A stretch of 64,000 bases of DNA. Source: Dichotomopilus funicola (taxonomy: Eukaryota > Ascomycota > Sordariomycetes > Sordariales > Chaetomiaceae). Under the pieces are notes generated by a model, which was given only the letters and a program-made list of their open reading frames with translations, ran no database searches and was not told the DNA's origin. Positions within the stretch are counted from its first letter, which is position 1. Every line of letters starts with the position of its first letter. The DNA lies in NCBI RefSeq assembly GCF_033296635.1, contig NW_026944025.1:248001-312000 (forward strand). The letters are read 5' to 3'. Both the position numbers and the translations under genes were made by a program. Shown here in pieces: positions 12,901 through 25,400 of this stretch.

Positions 12901-15387
12901 CGCGGAAGTGAGGCTGGCGGCGACGGTCCGATCTGAGAGGTGGGAATTTCGCGTTCGTGGCTGGCTGTGTTTTATCCTGCCGGCGAAGAAACGGGTCGAG
13001 GTGTAATCGGTCGTTTGCATTCGACAAGTCCCGGGCGAATGGGTGCATAGCGAGCGGCAGCCGTTCGTGCTGATGCTGACTTTGATGCGCCCCAAAACGG
13101 CAATAGGCGACGTGCAGTCAACAACCCGCGGCCTTTCCTGGCCTGTCTACGGACTGACTCGGTCGGCTTCCGATGCCTAAAATGGTGTGGAAATGGATGT
13201 TTTTTTTTCGATATCGCGAGGCCGGCGCAGTAAGTGCCATATTAAACTCATGCATATCTGATTCTTTTGTGTTTCCCCGTTACACCGAAGCAACGGCAGA
13301 GGTGAGGAAGGATGCGGCCAAGGTGTGGGGTAGGTGAATTTTTTGGAGACTTTGGCGGGGCTGAGTCCGGAGGTGCAGCACAAAGAAACATGGCTGCAGA
13401 GGCGAACGCAATAGTTGCAAACCCTTTTTGTTGACTTCCGTGTAGCCGTTGAGGTTCTCAGGAATCACCACATGACCGACGTGCAGAGGGTTAAAAAGGG
13501 CCTGGCCGCATGGGCTTCGGCCGGCACGGATGAACTCGGTACGCTGATGTCGTCTTATTACCCGGAGGGGTTCGAGTAGAGAATGGAAGCGAGCAAGCCG
13601 ACGAGATGCGGATACCCGAAATCGAGCGGGGACGGAGAGAAAGTCCAGATGTCCAGACAGAGTTTTCAATCGAGCTCGTCGGGAAACCTCAGAATATTCC
13701 AGTGCTAGTAGCGGCCCAGGGCTTGGTCGTATTTGCCCTCGCCCTCGCCCGGCACCACCAACTCAACCGTGGGCCGGGAAAGAGCGAGCCACGAGAGATA
13801 ATCCGACGTTGATAACGGTCGGTGCCTGAGACGGCCGTATCAGAGAAGGAAGGGGCAAGCGTGGCGCGCCACAGCAAATCAGAGGAAACAACGGCGTGGA
13901 ATGCGGCAAGCTCGGGCCATCTTGGCCATCCAGGGCTGACTTCCACGTGTCGGCCGACGTCATGTTTCCCGGGACCGCAACCCCCCATGAAGACCTAACA
14001 CACGCGTTTCTTGGCTTGGTTTCCGACACAGCCGAACGGTTTGGTGCAATTGCAGGGATTCCGTTTACGGAGGCGGAGTACGTACTATGTAGTGTACTCT
14101 CAGGGATCTTGGAAGGATTCTAGAAAACAAAAAAAAAGAAAAAAAAGACAACTATGACAACCAAACCAGCCTCGGAGCAAACGCGATCGCAAACACCTGG
14201 GGGTTTTTAGTTTGACCTTCTGTTTTTGCGTCGTTTCCCATATTTTTTTTGCGTTCCTTGGCCCCGGGATGATGTCTTGTTCCACGCTCACGATTGGGCT
14301 CATCCCCATTAACCTGGACGAATATCGAGTGGTGTGGCACCTTCAGCCTCTGATTCGGTGGACCGACGGCCCCAATCGACGGATACACACACACGCGCAC
14401 AAGACACCCAACACCATGACGGAGCTTTGAAACATGGTGCCTGATCGTGGGGTTCTCGTCCCGTGCTTGGTCAGCTTCAGGCTGCCCCTCCTTGTCAGGG
14501 AGTTGAAAGATTGGCGAGCCGTGTCAGTTTCCCAGCGTGCATCTCGTCAATCGGCCTGGGATCCGGATATTTGGATTGTCCTTTCCGTTGTCCTGAGGGA
14601 GATGATGAATTTGAGCGTTCCGAGGTGGTGAAACGAGCATATCCCCCCCTTTGGTTGATGATCCGCGCCAATCCTTGCTCTCTGCAGCGGGAATGATGTG
14701 CAGCAAACCAACGAAGTGTCGCGGGGGGATGTGATGGGGGTGTTCGATGTGTGTCGTGGGCATGGTCGCCGAGGGACGGGATTTTCATTGGGCGTCTGCA
14801 TCTTGGTTGCCCACGCGAGGGCAAAGAGAGGGAGGGGGGGGGGGGGGGAAGGCAAACGATGGATGGCGTTCGATCGCAAAAACAAAGGGCTGTGGTTGTT
14901 AGCGGCCCATGCCAGAAGCTTTGCCCTAACAGGCAGTTCAAGGTTGAGGTAGCGTTAGATACTTGCCCGCCGATACGAGCTTCTTGTGGTAGCAGTTGAC
15001 GGCATGTCGAAGACATGTCCAAAGGACGATGCATAATTGGAGAGATCATCTCGTCAATGGGGGCATCGGCCACGTCGACGACCCTAAGACGACGGCACGA
15101 TGGAGACCGCTCGTGACCAACGTCCTTTGCCGGATTGAGCCCTCTGCAGCAACCGCGGACGGGTCCAATTGAATGACCCCGATGCGACCCCTCGCGATGC
15201 TTCCTCAACGTATTAGGGCATGACAGAAACCCTCTTGAAATTGGCGCAGTGACACTGAAGAGGTCGCCATTGGGCGTTTTTCAAAGACAATCATGGCATC
15301 CCCGCGATGCCATGATCGGGAATCCTTCGTGGGATGTCTCTTTAAGCGAGCGCGGGAAGGGAAAGAATGGGGGCCGGTCGTGGGGTG

Positions 15388-15409
15388 AAAAAAAAAAAAA
15401 AAAAAAAAA
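15388..15409 (+). repeat. Poly(A) run of 22
   Basis: An uninterrupted A tract. I looked for a retroposed body upstream and saw no recognisable reverse transcriptase, tRNA-like or gene-derived sequence, so it is recorded only as a homopolymer. Confidence 0.7.
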
Positions 15410-18400
15410 GACCACAACAACAAAACGGCTCTCAACCCCACCGCGGGTGCCAACCTAGCCCGGGATTCTCTGATGATATCCTGTATCGTCAGTATCTTTG
15501 GAGGTTTATCGTCGCTTTGTCGAGCTCGCCCTGCACGCGCCGGCATATGCAGAACAACAGCGCCGGCACTCTTCCGCGGTTGGGAGCCATGTCAACTGCC
15601 GTGGGGGGCAGATCCAAAGAAATCATCGTTACTCCGCGGCGGTGTTGCTTTGCATATCCCGTGCGCGGAGAGCGCGACGAAATGGGGGGAGGGGGGCAGC
15701 TGAGGTCCTGGGGACGGTTCCCCATCGACGTCGAAGATCGCCTCTTTTACCCAGCTTTGGGTTCCCATGTCCGATAGGTCGTGGGAACCGATGGATGCAG
15801 TTCATACATACACTACGCACACCTGGTAAGTACAGTGCAGAGTTGGGGAAGTGCTGTGTGAAAGAAGGACGCTCCTGCACCCTGCAGAGATGTTGCGATG
15901 GCGCACGCAACGGCCCCTCCCGTTCTGGCTGCCGTCTGTGTGGCGACGATTTGAGAGTCCGGAAGGGCGCTCACTCTGGTGTCCGGGTTCTGCGGCCGGG
16001 CCCGGCACCGTCCCGCTCGCCCCGGTCGGTGGGTGGCGCTGTAACGGGCCTCCTTGTTACATGGTGGTGTAGTTTGTGCAACCAGAGGCAGGAGACCAAC
16101 TGCTCTTTGTCGAAAACATGGAAAGATCATTCCTAGCGGCTGAGTTAGGTTAGTGTAGTGTAGCTAAAACTACCTAGCTTGTTATTCCGTGCCAGGTCGC
16201 AGAGGGGCTGATGAACTCGGCGATGTCACCACGTCTCGCCATCTCGTCGGTCCCGTCTGACGAGAGACGGTTGGTTCCTTGTCCGCATCGAGAAGCCACC
16301 AATGCTCGCAATGTGGGAAGCCCGCCGTCGGGCGTGGAGAATCTTTGGCTCACAAATATCCGTACTTTCATACACTCTTACCTTTTCCCCCTCTCTTGTT
16401 TGGTCACCATTTTTTATTTTCCTTATTTAGACGAGAAAAAAAAAAAACTTTATTGCACTTTCCCCTTTTCATACGCAACTGTTTGCGGGGCGGGCGTGGA
16501 CGCAAGCCTATGCCTACTTTGGAAAATCGTGTTTGCGTAGGCGGAACCCTCCCTCTGGGGAAAAGAATGGTTTGTGGCACAAAGCCCTGTCCGGGTCATC
16601 AATGGACGTCATTGTCGAGCTTCGGGGACCCTCGGGCCACGCAGATGAAACAACCAAGGGCCGGGCAACGGCGCCTAACAGCGCAACCATCGCCGATCCG
16701 TGGTGGGTCTCCGGGCTTGACGGCCACTCAGGCCCCCCCGAGTGACCAGACGACAGACGGTGCTCGGCATTCTGTTCTTGATGGTGAAAGCGGATCAGGA
16801 TCTTTGAGGATGGACATCTGTCATTCCTCGCTTCCGTTCTGAACCAAGATCTGCGCGACAGCCGTTTCAGACAGGAGTATCACCATTGCGGCGGTATTTG
16901 ATGCCCGGTTAGGAGGAAACGGGAGCTAGCACGTGGGGACAAGTTTGCCTGGCAAGCCTGGCAAGCTGGTTCCGCAAGCTAAGCGGTCTCCGGTTAGTAT
17001 ACTGTCATGCTGTTGTTGTTATTGTTTTTCCTATCCGCAGAGGTCTCAGAGCGTCGTGGTCGCCGAAAAGGAGGTCAATGCTGCCCGGCTTGTCTTTTCG
17101 CTCCACGACATTCTTTCTCTATGGAGCGCGCCTCGAAGAATGAGGGGTCATCGCGGGGGAAAACGGCCGGAGGGGGGGTCGTGGAGGTCGTGTTGGCCGA
17201 GCTGCGGGTCAAGACTCTGTGGTATGTCGAATCGACGTCGCTGAAAGAGACGGCTCGGCGGCACGATGAGGTCGGTTTGCTGTGAACAGTGCTGCCGAGA
17301 AGCCGTGTCGTTTGCGAGCAGTTGCGGCCATTGGCGGGGTCATCGTCGGGTTCAACCCCTCCCCCCCCCCTGGCGAAGCAACAACAGGGGCTCTGTTATC
17401 GCTCGCCCGGGTCCGCCACTGGCACAGCACGTTTGATTTTCTGTCCGCGTGATGCAGCGTTGGGCGGCCCTGTCGCGGCGCTGAGCACCAAGCTGCCCGG
17501 AACTCGAGGGCCCCAATCAAGACGCGGTCCGGTGGGAGATGGTGCCCACATTCCGCCAGGCGGTCAGGCCGTGGGCGACCTGGAAAACAGACAGGCAGTT
17601 TGCTTGGAGGCGGGCCATGGGGGAGCTAAATCGAGCGATCTTCATCTTGGATGATTTTCTCAAAACAAGCGGGCAGTCCTGGCATCTCAAACGGATCACC
17701 GTGGGGCATCCGATGCTGGGGTTGGGGTTGATGAGCCTCCTAGTGTAGTGTAAAATGAAGGGTTGACGCAACTGGATGCTGTGCATCGCCCCGATTGTGT
17801 GCTTTGCGCTGCGCTGGCAAGGGCAGAACTCGAGAGAGGGCTTCTTGGCACGCCGGCGAAGCGCTGAACTTGGAAGCTTTCTGAACGATCCCACCCCCCG
17901 CCTCTGCCAGCGAGTGCTTTCGAATAGATCGATAGGAAGGCCCTAGCTTGCAATTTTTTCCCCTTTCTATTCGGCGAACGGAAATGGAGAGGCAGATGAA
18001 GGACCATTGTTATTTGTTTTGTAACAAACGAGTTACCTGCGGGTGGGGCGTGAACCCGGGCTTCCTTGATTTTTGACCAACCTCGGAGCAGCGGTTGAAG
18101 TAAGGGCAAGAAAAAAATAAATTCGTTGTGCTTCTCAGCGGGCTGTGAACATGGATCGAAGATGCAACGTCAGCGTTAACGTTACCCTTACGGAAATGGT
18201 ACGAAGTCTCCAATACTGTGTACGGATTACACGGGACACATCCCGCCCTCCACTCGGTGCGGTGCTTCGTTCTTGATGTCCAGGTTTACAAGCGAGCCGT
18301 GCTACCGGGTTCTCACCCCCAGTCTAAAAATTTGCCCGAGGGGAAATCGAGCGATTGCCGCACTCGATCCCTCAAATGAAACTTAAACCTGTTAGGTTAC

Positions 18401-21400
18401 TGTATTGTGTGTAAGATACGCGGTAATTTCTAGATTGGCGTGTTCCCGAAGGATTTGCCGGTGTTATTCATAGACTGGCGGAAGTGGCTGACCATTATGC
18501 ACTGACATTGAACGCTTTCCGAGGCCGGCTCTCCGGCACAAGCGGCTGATGATTCCTTGATGTCGTGGGATGGGGTTTGGGAAGGGGGGGTAGAGCCATG
18601 TGGGCGCCATCGAAATTCTGTCGTTGGAAACAAACGACATCCCACCCAACTGCTTGGATCCGCTCGCTCCCCTTGTTCCTGTGGCCCGCCAGAGCGCAGC
18701 TGAGGTACAGCAGTACCAGGAACGCCTGCCGAGCTGCCGCAACGGGGGGACAGAAACATGGGATACAAAATTCGGCCAAACCAAAGAAAATTGCTGGGTT
18801 GGCATTCTTTTTTGGCAGATGCTAGGGCCATCCCCTCCACCTTTACCTCGGGGTTTTGTTTTACGTTGCAAGAGGCAAGTTTGTACGTACCCATGCCCGA
18901 GAATGTTTCTATGTAAAGTTAACCTCCCGCAGGAACGGAACAGCCGAGCATCCGCAGCTCCTTGATGTGGGTTGGGTACCACCTCGTTAACCGTTTGCTT
19001 GGCTCCCAAACTTATTCCACAGTACATACACGACGGAAAGAATTCGACCCGATTCCATGCTGAGCCTTCCAGGTTATTCTTCCCATTTCACCTCCCTCGA
19101 CCAATGTCCATTCCTGCAATTTTTCATCTTTTCAAGGAGCTCAACTTACTGGAACGCTCAACGTGTCGAACCGGACCCCCACTGAGTTGGTCGCTCCTGC
19201 AAGACAAGCAGCCCAAGACATTCCGAGATGTCCGAATTAGGCAGGCTCGATGCGGAATTCCCGTGACAGACAGACGATGACTCCGGGCTCGACCCCACCT
19301 GCCATGATCTCATCCCGTCCCCCAGTCCCTATTTGCGCCTGCCCCATCCCCAGCCGTCTTTCCCGTTGGCGAGGTGGAAACTGAGCAAGAACGGACTGAT
19401 ACAGACTCAGCTCCAACTGGGACATCTCAGCGAGTGGAACCTAGACGCAGCGTCGTATTGGTATTGGTACGGGGTAATTACATATGGTTACACAAACCAT
19501 CCATTTTTTTTCGCCCTGGCTTGGCCCTGACTTGCCCGATCCGGTCGGTCTGACCTCACCCGCTGCCCATGAACGAAGCTGGGCCATCTCGGGGAGGCGC
19601 CGGGGAGCCATTGGAACTGCTGCCGACGTGGTGCTGGCACCACAGTTCCGCCGATTGGTGCCCACTACTTTCGGGTTAGGATTTTGCAACAGTACTGCGT
19701 CCCGGACGCCCTCAGCGGGCCCAATGTGTACCTGCGAACGGGAGCTGCTGGACAAAAGGTACCTCATCAGGCCGAATCACCCGATCAGCACGGAGCGGGC
19801 CTCATATGCCCATCGGATAGGGGGGAGAGGCCTTACAACAGGTCCTGCGGGTATCCTGTACACTACGAAGTCCACGGTGGTCCCGTCTGTCTGGCTCATG
19901 TTCATGTGGCCAGCTGGGAAGCAAGGCGATGTCCGGAATGGACTGGACTTGCTGATGTGAAACAAACCGTTACGGCACGTTACGGCTGGGTCGTCATAAC
20001 ATGTATTCCAGAGAATATGAGAGTGAGGTTGGAAGGTGCGGTGAAGGACCGGCACCCCACTTGTTTCTGTCCACTTGCCTGAAAGGCTCCGCCTTGGTTG
20101 AAAGCTCAGCAGTCGCACTTCCCCGAAAGGAAAGGATTTTTGGGATCTGAGGGAGGACGGAAACGGGGTGATGGAAAAGAAGGCAGAGCTCGGGAGATGG
20201 AAGGGGGGCGCAGGGGGTCAAACCAGTCAGCCCACGAGTCCAGCAAGCCCAACAGCCAAAGGTCCAACGAACCAAACGACGGATTCCCGTCCGTCCAGTC
20301 TTCGGGCTTGGGCGGAACCTTGGAAACACTGTACGTAGGCTATTCTGTATGGATACAGGTACTGCACTTAAATGCCCAAGCGTTTGCCTCACCGGGATGC
20401 CAAGACCCCCCAGCACCTCTTTGGCCTGTTGGTCGTGGTGACGGCAATACTCTGCCGTTAGGTACGTACAACCCCTATAATAATAGGTACTGATGACACA
20501 ATTTTCACCTTCGTCCCTGGCCGTTGTCCTCCTGTCGACGATCACCCTCGCACCAAGCGCCCCAACCGCCCTTGTCCTAGCCATGATTCCCGCAGCGCCC
20601 ACACCGTCGTCCAGGCTGCCAATTATTTCCGGGTCTTGCATTCTGGGAGCGCGGTGAGACAAAAAGACCCGCTGCCCTCCACCATAACAGCCCTGAAATA
20701 AAGTTTGCCAGCCGACGCACGCATCACCCTGGAAATCGAGCTCCCCCCCTTTTCGACCACCAAGCGACTGTGCATCCGCAACACACCAACAAAGCACATT
20801 ATTCCTGCATCTGGACATAGGCACACGCCCATAACAACGTCGGCCAGGAACATACCGCAGCATTGGCCATCCATCATTGTTTTTCTGCCGTCCTGTCGTG
20901 ATCGTGGCCGGACCTGCTGCGGCCCTCGTCCACATCCGGCAGCTTCACCCAGCTTCACCCACGGCCCCCGTAGCCGCCGAGTCATCGAGGCATCGCATCA
21001 TCCCCCGGCCGGCGGCCATCACCACTGTTATCGGCAACCGTCGACAACCGCCGACACTCCGAAGCACGACGGGGGACTCCGCGTAACTTGGGATCGAAAT
21101 TTGCGCCAGCCGCAAATTTAAACGCAACCAACTTCCTTTCACAATTTTTCTCTTTTAGTCCCATCCATCCATCTGTTCGATTCCCCCCACCCAGCATTTT
21201 CTGTCTTTGCCCACTCTCGCGAGCCATAGACGGGCTGGCGCGCACCATCAGCAGGGCTGCAGCAACATACCCCGAAATCGACAGCACGGAATTCGAATTA
21301 TTCAATCATTGTTCGGTTGTCTCGCCAAGCGAAACGCAGCTACCCGGCAGGCCGCTGCACCTCGAAGGCGCCCCGCGAAACCCCAGAGACGGCCGGCAAC

Positions 21401-22416
21401 GCGGCGCATCGCATCGCAGCGCAGCGCAACGCCGGCGCCGGGCACATACTCGGCAACTAGGACTCGTCGCCCTCCCGTTCCACCTCCTTTACTCCCTTTC
21501 TCCCCCCATTTCTCTCGATTCTCCTCGATCCCGCGGGCGGCGCCTGTTGGGCCTTGACTTTCTCTTCGCCGCCTTCTAGCTCGATCTTCGGACGGACGAG
21601 GTTGTGGTCACTCTGTGTCCATTTTTTTGTGGACCTCCCGAGGTACCAGAACCGGCACCCTGGGAATGCGAGTGCCCTAAACAGCCACTTGCATACGGCC
21701 TGCCACCTCATCTTCCTGCCGTGAGCGACCCGGGCGGTCACCACACGGGCCACTCCGGACGCCCATTCTGCCCCCCCAGGAATTCGACGCATCAAGTCGT
21801 ACATGCCGGTACCTGGGTCGTCCTTCGTACCTGTACCCGCAGATACTCCCTGCTGCACGACGACAGGCCGACTGGTTCGGTTACGCCCCTGTTGCGCCGC
21901 CGCACTGCTGCACTTTCGTGCTGCTGCTGCTTGCTGATCTCGCGTTGACTAGGCCTGCTGGTCATCATCCATCGCCCTGCGTCTTGTCCGCCCAGTGCCC
22001 AGCGCTCAGCACCCTGGACTTAGGACCCAGCCAACAAGCACCCAGCCCCGGCCGGCTGCCCACTTGTTGTCCATTTCCTTCAAAGACGGACACCTGTCTA
22101 CCCATACATACCCCCCCAAGGACCCGCCTCTGCCGGACTCATAGGCTCGTCTATATCTTCCCCGCACCTCAGATCACCAGAAAGGAAGTCCCAGACAACC
22201 CAACAGCTACTCGAAAGATGCGGCCGATAGCGCTTCGTCCCATATAATCTTCAACAGCTGTCTTCTCTCCTCTGAGCCGCATAGGGCGCTCCACTACGGA
22301 ACCGGACCTCCCCTAGCCCCATCCGAACGGGTCGAACGTGACACGACTTTCACCTTTTTTTTTCAAGAGGACCTTTATCTTTCTTTCTCTTCACTATTTT
22401 TGTGTCTGCGGACGCC

Positions 22417-25400
22417 ATGACGACCACAGTTGACTTGATTCCTCGTTCATTATTGCCATCAGCGCTTTCAGCCATGGTGCCCGAGTCCATCCAGGCGCGG
22501 CGGGCGCGTCCCGGCCAAGTCAAGACAGACTTGGTACCACAGACACAACTCGTGGTCATACCACCCTCGGCCGTCAGCAACTCGTCCCTCTCGACTGCTT
22601 CGCTGCGTGGCTCGCCGGCCCAGTCGGTAGAGACCGTTGGGACGGCTGCTACTACCGGGAGCTCCCTCCAAGCTTCGCCCGAGTTTCTCGACACTTGCTA
22701 TGAGAAGGAGCTCGAAGACCTCGATCCGTTAGGCCCCCCTTTTCGTCTTCCCGAGGCGGTCAACGCCAAGCAGCCAACTGAGCCCGCCGTTACCCTCCTG
22801 TCGAGGAGGACCAGCAGCACCTCGCTCGGCCAACCGGGTCAACCAGGTCAACCAGGTCAACCAGGTCAACTGAGCCAACCTAGTCAACAGAGCCAACCAG
22901 GTCAGCCAAGCCAGCCAGGTCAACCAGTTCAGCCTGGTCAGTCAGGCCATAAGACTCCCGGGACAAGTGCCATGGGCGAGGCCATGAAGATGAGCATCGT
23001 CCGGCGCGCTTCCAACACGATCCGGCGGGCCACTGGTTTGGTAGCGAGGCGACCCTCCTCGACACATCCCACCAGCCGGGATGGGAGCGTGGGGCCCGGT
23101 GTGATCCGCCGGCGCGGCAGCATGAGCAACCCAAACACACCCTATGAGGCCGTCAGCACATTTGACAGCGACGACGATGAATTCACCTTCTCTGCAGATG
23201 ATCGTACCGACAGGACACTACCGGACACCGGTTCTGCCTCGTTGAACTCGTCTAGCAGTCTGGGCCTCATACCGCTGGCCATCCGCCAAGGCACAACTCT
23301 GGCCAAGGTTGCCAAAAACAAGAACACCAAACAAATCACCCTGTCTTTCGATCTCGACACGGCCTCCGTCCGGTGGGGTCGGAACAAGTACTTCAACATC
23401 GACGATGTTGTGGAGGTCCGTAAGGCCCCCGACATCCGGCAATACAGACTCGACGCCGGGCTTCTCGAATCCGTCGAGCCCCGGTTTTTCACCATCATTT
23501 ACATGCCCCCGGGCAAGACCAGCACGAAGGTGCTCCACCTCATCGCCCAGAACGACGAGTCCTTCCAGCTCTGGATCGAAGCACTCGACACAATCCCCAA
23601 GCAGCGTCAGCTGTTTGCGGCCAAGCTGATGTCGTTGGACAACAAGGCCATGCGGACCTGGTGGCGAATGGAGATGGAGAGGCAGCTGGGACGCATGCGC
23701 TCTGCTGAGGATGAGCATATCGATCTCGCCGACGCCGAGCGCCTGTGCCGCAGCCTCTTCATCCATGCGTCCAGCGAGGAAGTACAAGCCAAGTTCAACC
23801 TGGTTCGGGGCACCCGCTCGAGTTTGGACGACGTGCCCGGCAGCCCGCAGCCCGACTCTCGTCTCAACTTCGACGAATTTGTCGAATTCATGCGGTTGAT
23901 CGTGGCCCGGAGCGACTCCCGGACCGTCTTCCGTGCCCACACGAGAACTGGCGCGAACAAGATGACCAAGGCTGAGTTTTTCCGCTTCTTGCGCGAAGCG
24001 CAGCAGGAAAACATTGATGATGACCTCGCGATCTGGGACGACATCTTCACCGGGTTTGCCCGCAAGGGGCGGCCGAGGGGTACCGACAAGCAGGAGCCCG
24101 CAGGCGAGGAGGAACTGACCATGTCTGAAGCCTCCTTTACCGCCTACCTCACCTCGGCACACAACGGCGCGATTCCCAGGCAGTTCCGGGAGTACGTGTT
24201 GGACCGACCGTTGAACGAATACTATATCTCCAGCTCCCACAACACCTACCTAATTGGGCGCCAGGTTGGGGGCGTCTCGAGCACCGAAGGGTACATTGCC
24301 GCGCTGAAGGGGGGCTGCCGGTGTGTGGAGGTCGACTGCTGGGACGGCGAAAACAACCAGCCAGTCGTCACCCACGGCCACGCGCTGACGACAAGAATCT
24401 CGTTCCAAGAGGTCATCAACACGATCAACAATTATGCGTTCTCCACGTCTCACTTCCCGCTTTGGATCTCGCTGGAAGTGCGCTGCAGCCAAAACACGCA
24501 GATCAACATGGCCAAGATCATGATCGATACGTTTGGTGACAAGCTTGTGCGAGCACCTCTGGACCCGACCTCGGACCGCCTGCCCTCGCCGTCTGAGTTG
24601 ATGGACCGCATTCTCATCAAGGTGAAGAAGGCGAACGAGGGTAGCAAGGGTCTCGAACGGCCCATGGGACGGCGCCGTGGCAACAGCATGCCGACTCCGT
24701 ACCAACGTTCCATGACCCTGGACTCGATGCCGGTCCCAGTGCCCTCGAGCCCGCTCTTGAGCCCGGCTTTGACGTCGAGATCGAACCGGCAGATCAACAC
24801 CATCACTGAGGGCCTGGTCCATGAACCCGCCAGCAGCGGCCCGAGCGAGTGCGATAGCGAGAGCGACATCGGTGCCGTGAAACGGCCCCAGAGCAAGATC
24901 CACCCCGTCCTGGGCGAGTTGGGCGTCTACTGCATGGGCATCCACTTCGACGGCTTCGATAGTCCCGACGCCAAGAGGTTCAACCACATTTTCTCGTTCA
25001 AGGAGAAGACGTTTGCCGAGAAGAACCAGCCGTCCGAGGAGAAGCGGGCGCTGTACCGGCACAACATGCGCTATCTGATGCGTGTCTACCCCGACGGCCA
25101 GCGCATTCAGTCCTCCAACTTCAACCCGCTCATCTACTGGAAGCGCGGCGTGCAAATGGCGGCGCTGAACTGGCAGACCTTCGACACGGGCATGCAGCTG
25201 AACCGGGCCATGTTTGAGGGCGGCACCGCCGAGTCGGGTTACGTCCTGAAGCCGCTCGAGGGCCGCCAGATCCAAGTGATGCCGAACCTGAGTCCGGATG
25301 AGTGCATGGGCAAGCGGCCGCGGAAACAGGTCTCGTTCGAGATCGAGATCATCTCGGCCCAGCAGCTGATGCGCCCCACCAATCTCAGCGGGAAGCGCAC

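Larger units (their letters stand above)
3798..22416. other. 18.6-kb gene-poor interval
   Basis: No protein-coding gene, tRNA or transposon could be supported here on either strand. The open frames (the longest near 19994-20935 on the minus strand, 313 codons) lack recognisable domains, have Arg/Pro/Ser-rich low-complexity translations and do not join across splice sites into anything familiar. Base composition is like the rest of the window, with no AT-rich, RIP-like decay. Contents seen: simple repeats around 4975-5115, a recurring ACTATGTA motif often inside inverted repeats, homopolymer runs at 14834-14848 (15 G) and 15388-15409 (22 A), and a long pyrimidine-rich leader before the phospholipase C start. 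It may hold distal regulatory DNA, long non-coding RNA or a fast-evolving gene I cannot recognise. Confidence 0.6.

Noticed and set aside
15388..15409. Poly(A) run as the tail of a retroposed element
   Set aside because: No element body is recognisable upstream and no target duplication was found by eye.
18010..18070. B-box-like GGTTCACGCCC on the minus strand, a possible tRNA
   Set aside because: No partner A box at the right distance and the T stem does not pair.
19994..20935. 313-codon minus-strand frame in the gene-poor interval
   Set aside because: No recognisable family, irregular composition, no splice-linked neighbours. Long chance frames are expected in GC-rich DNA.
22402..22416. 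Phospholipase C start five codons upstream
   Set aside because: The upstream codon is GTG; the first ATG in frame is at 22417.
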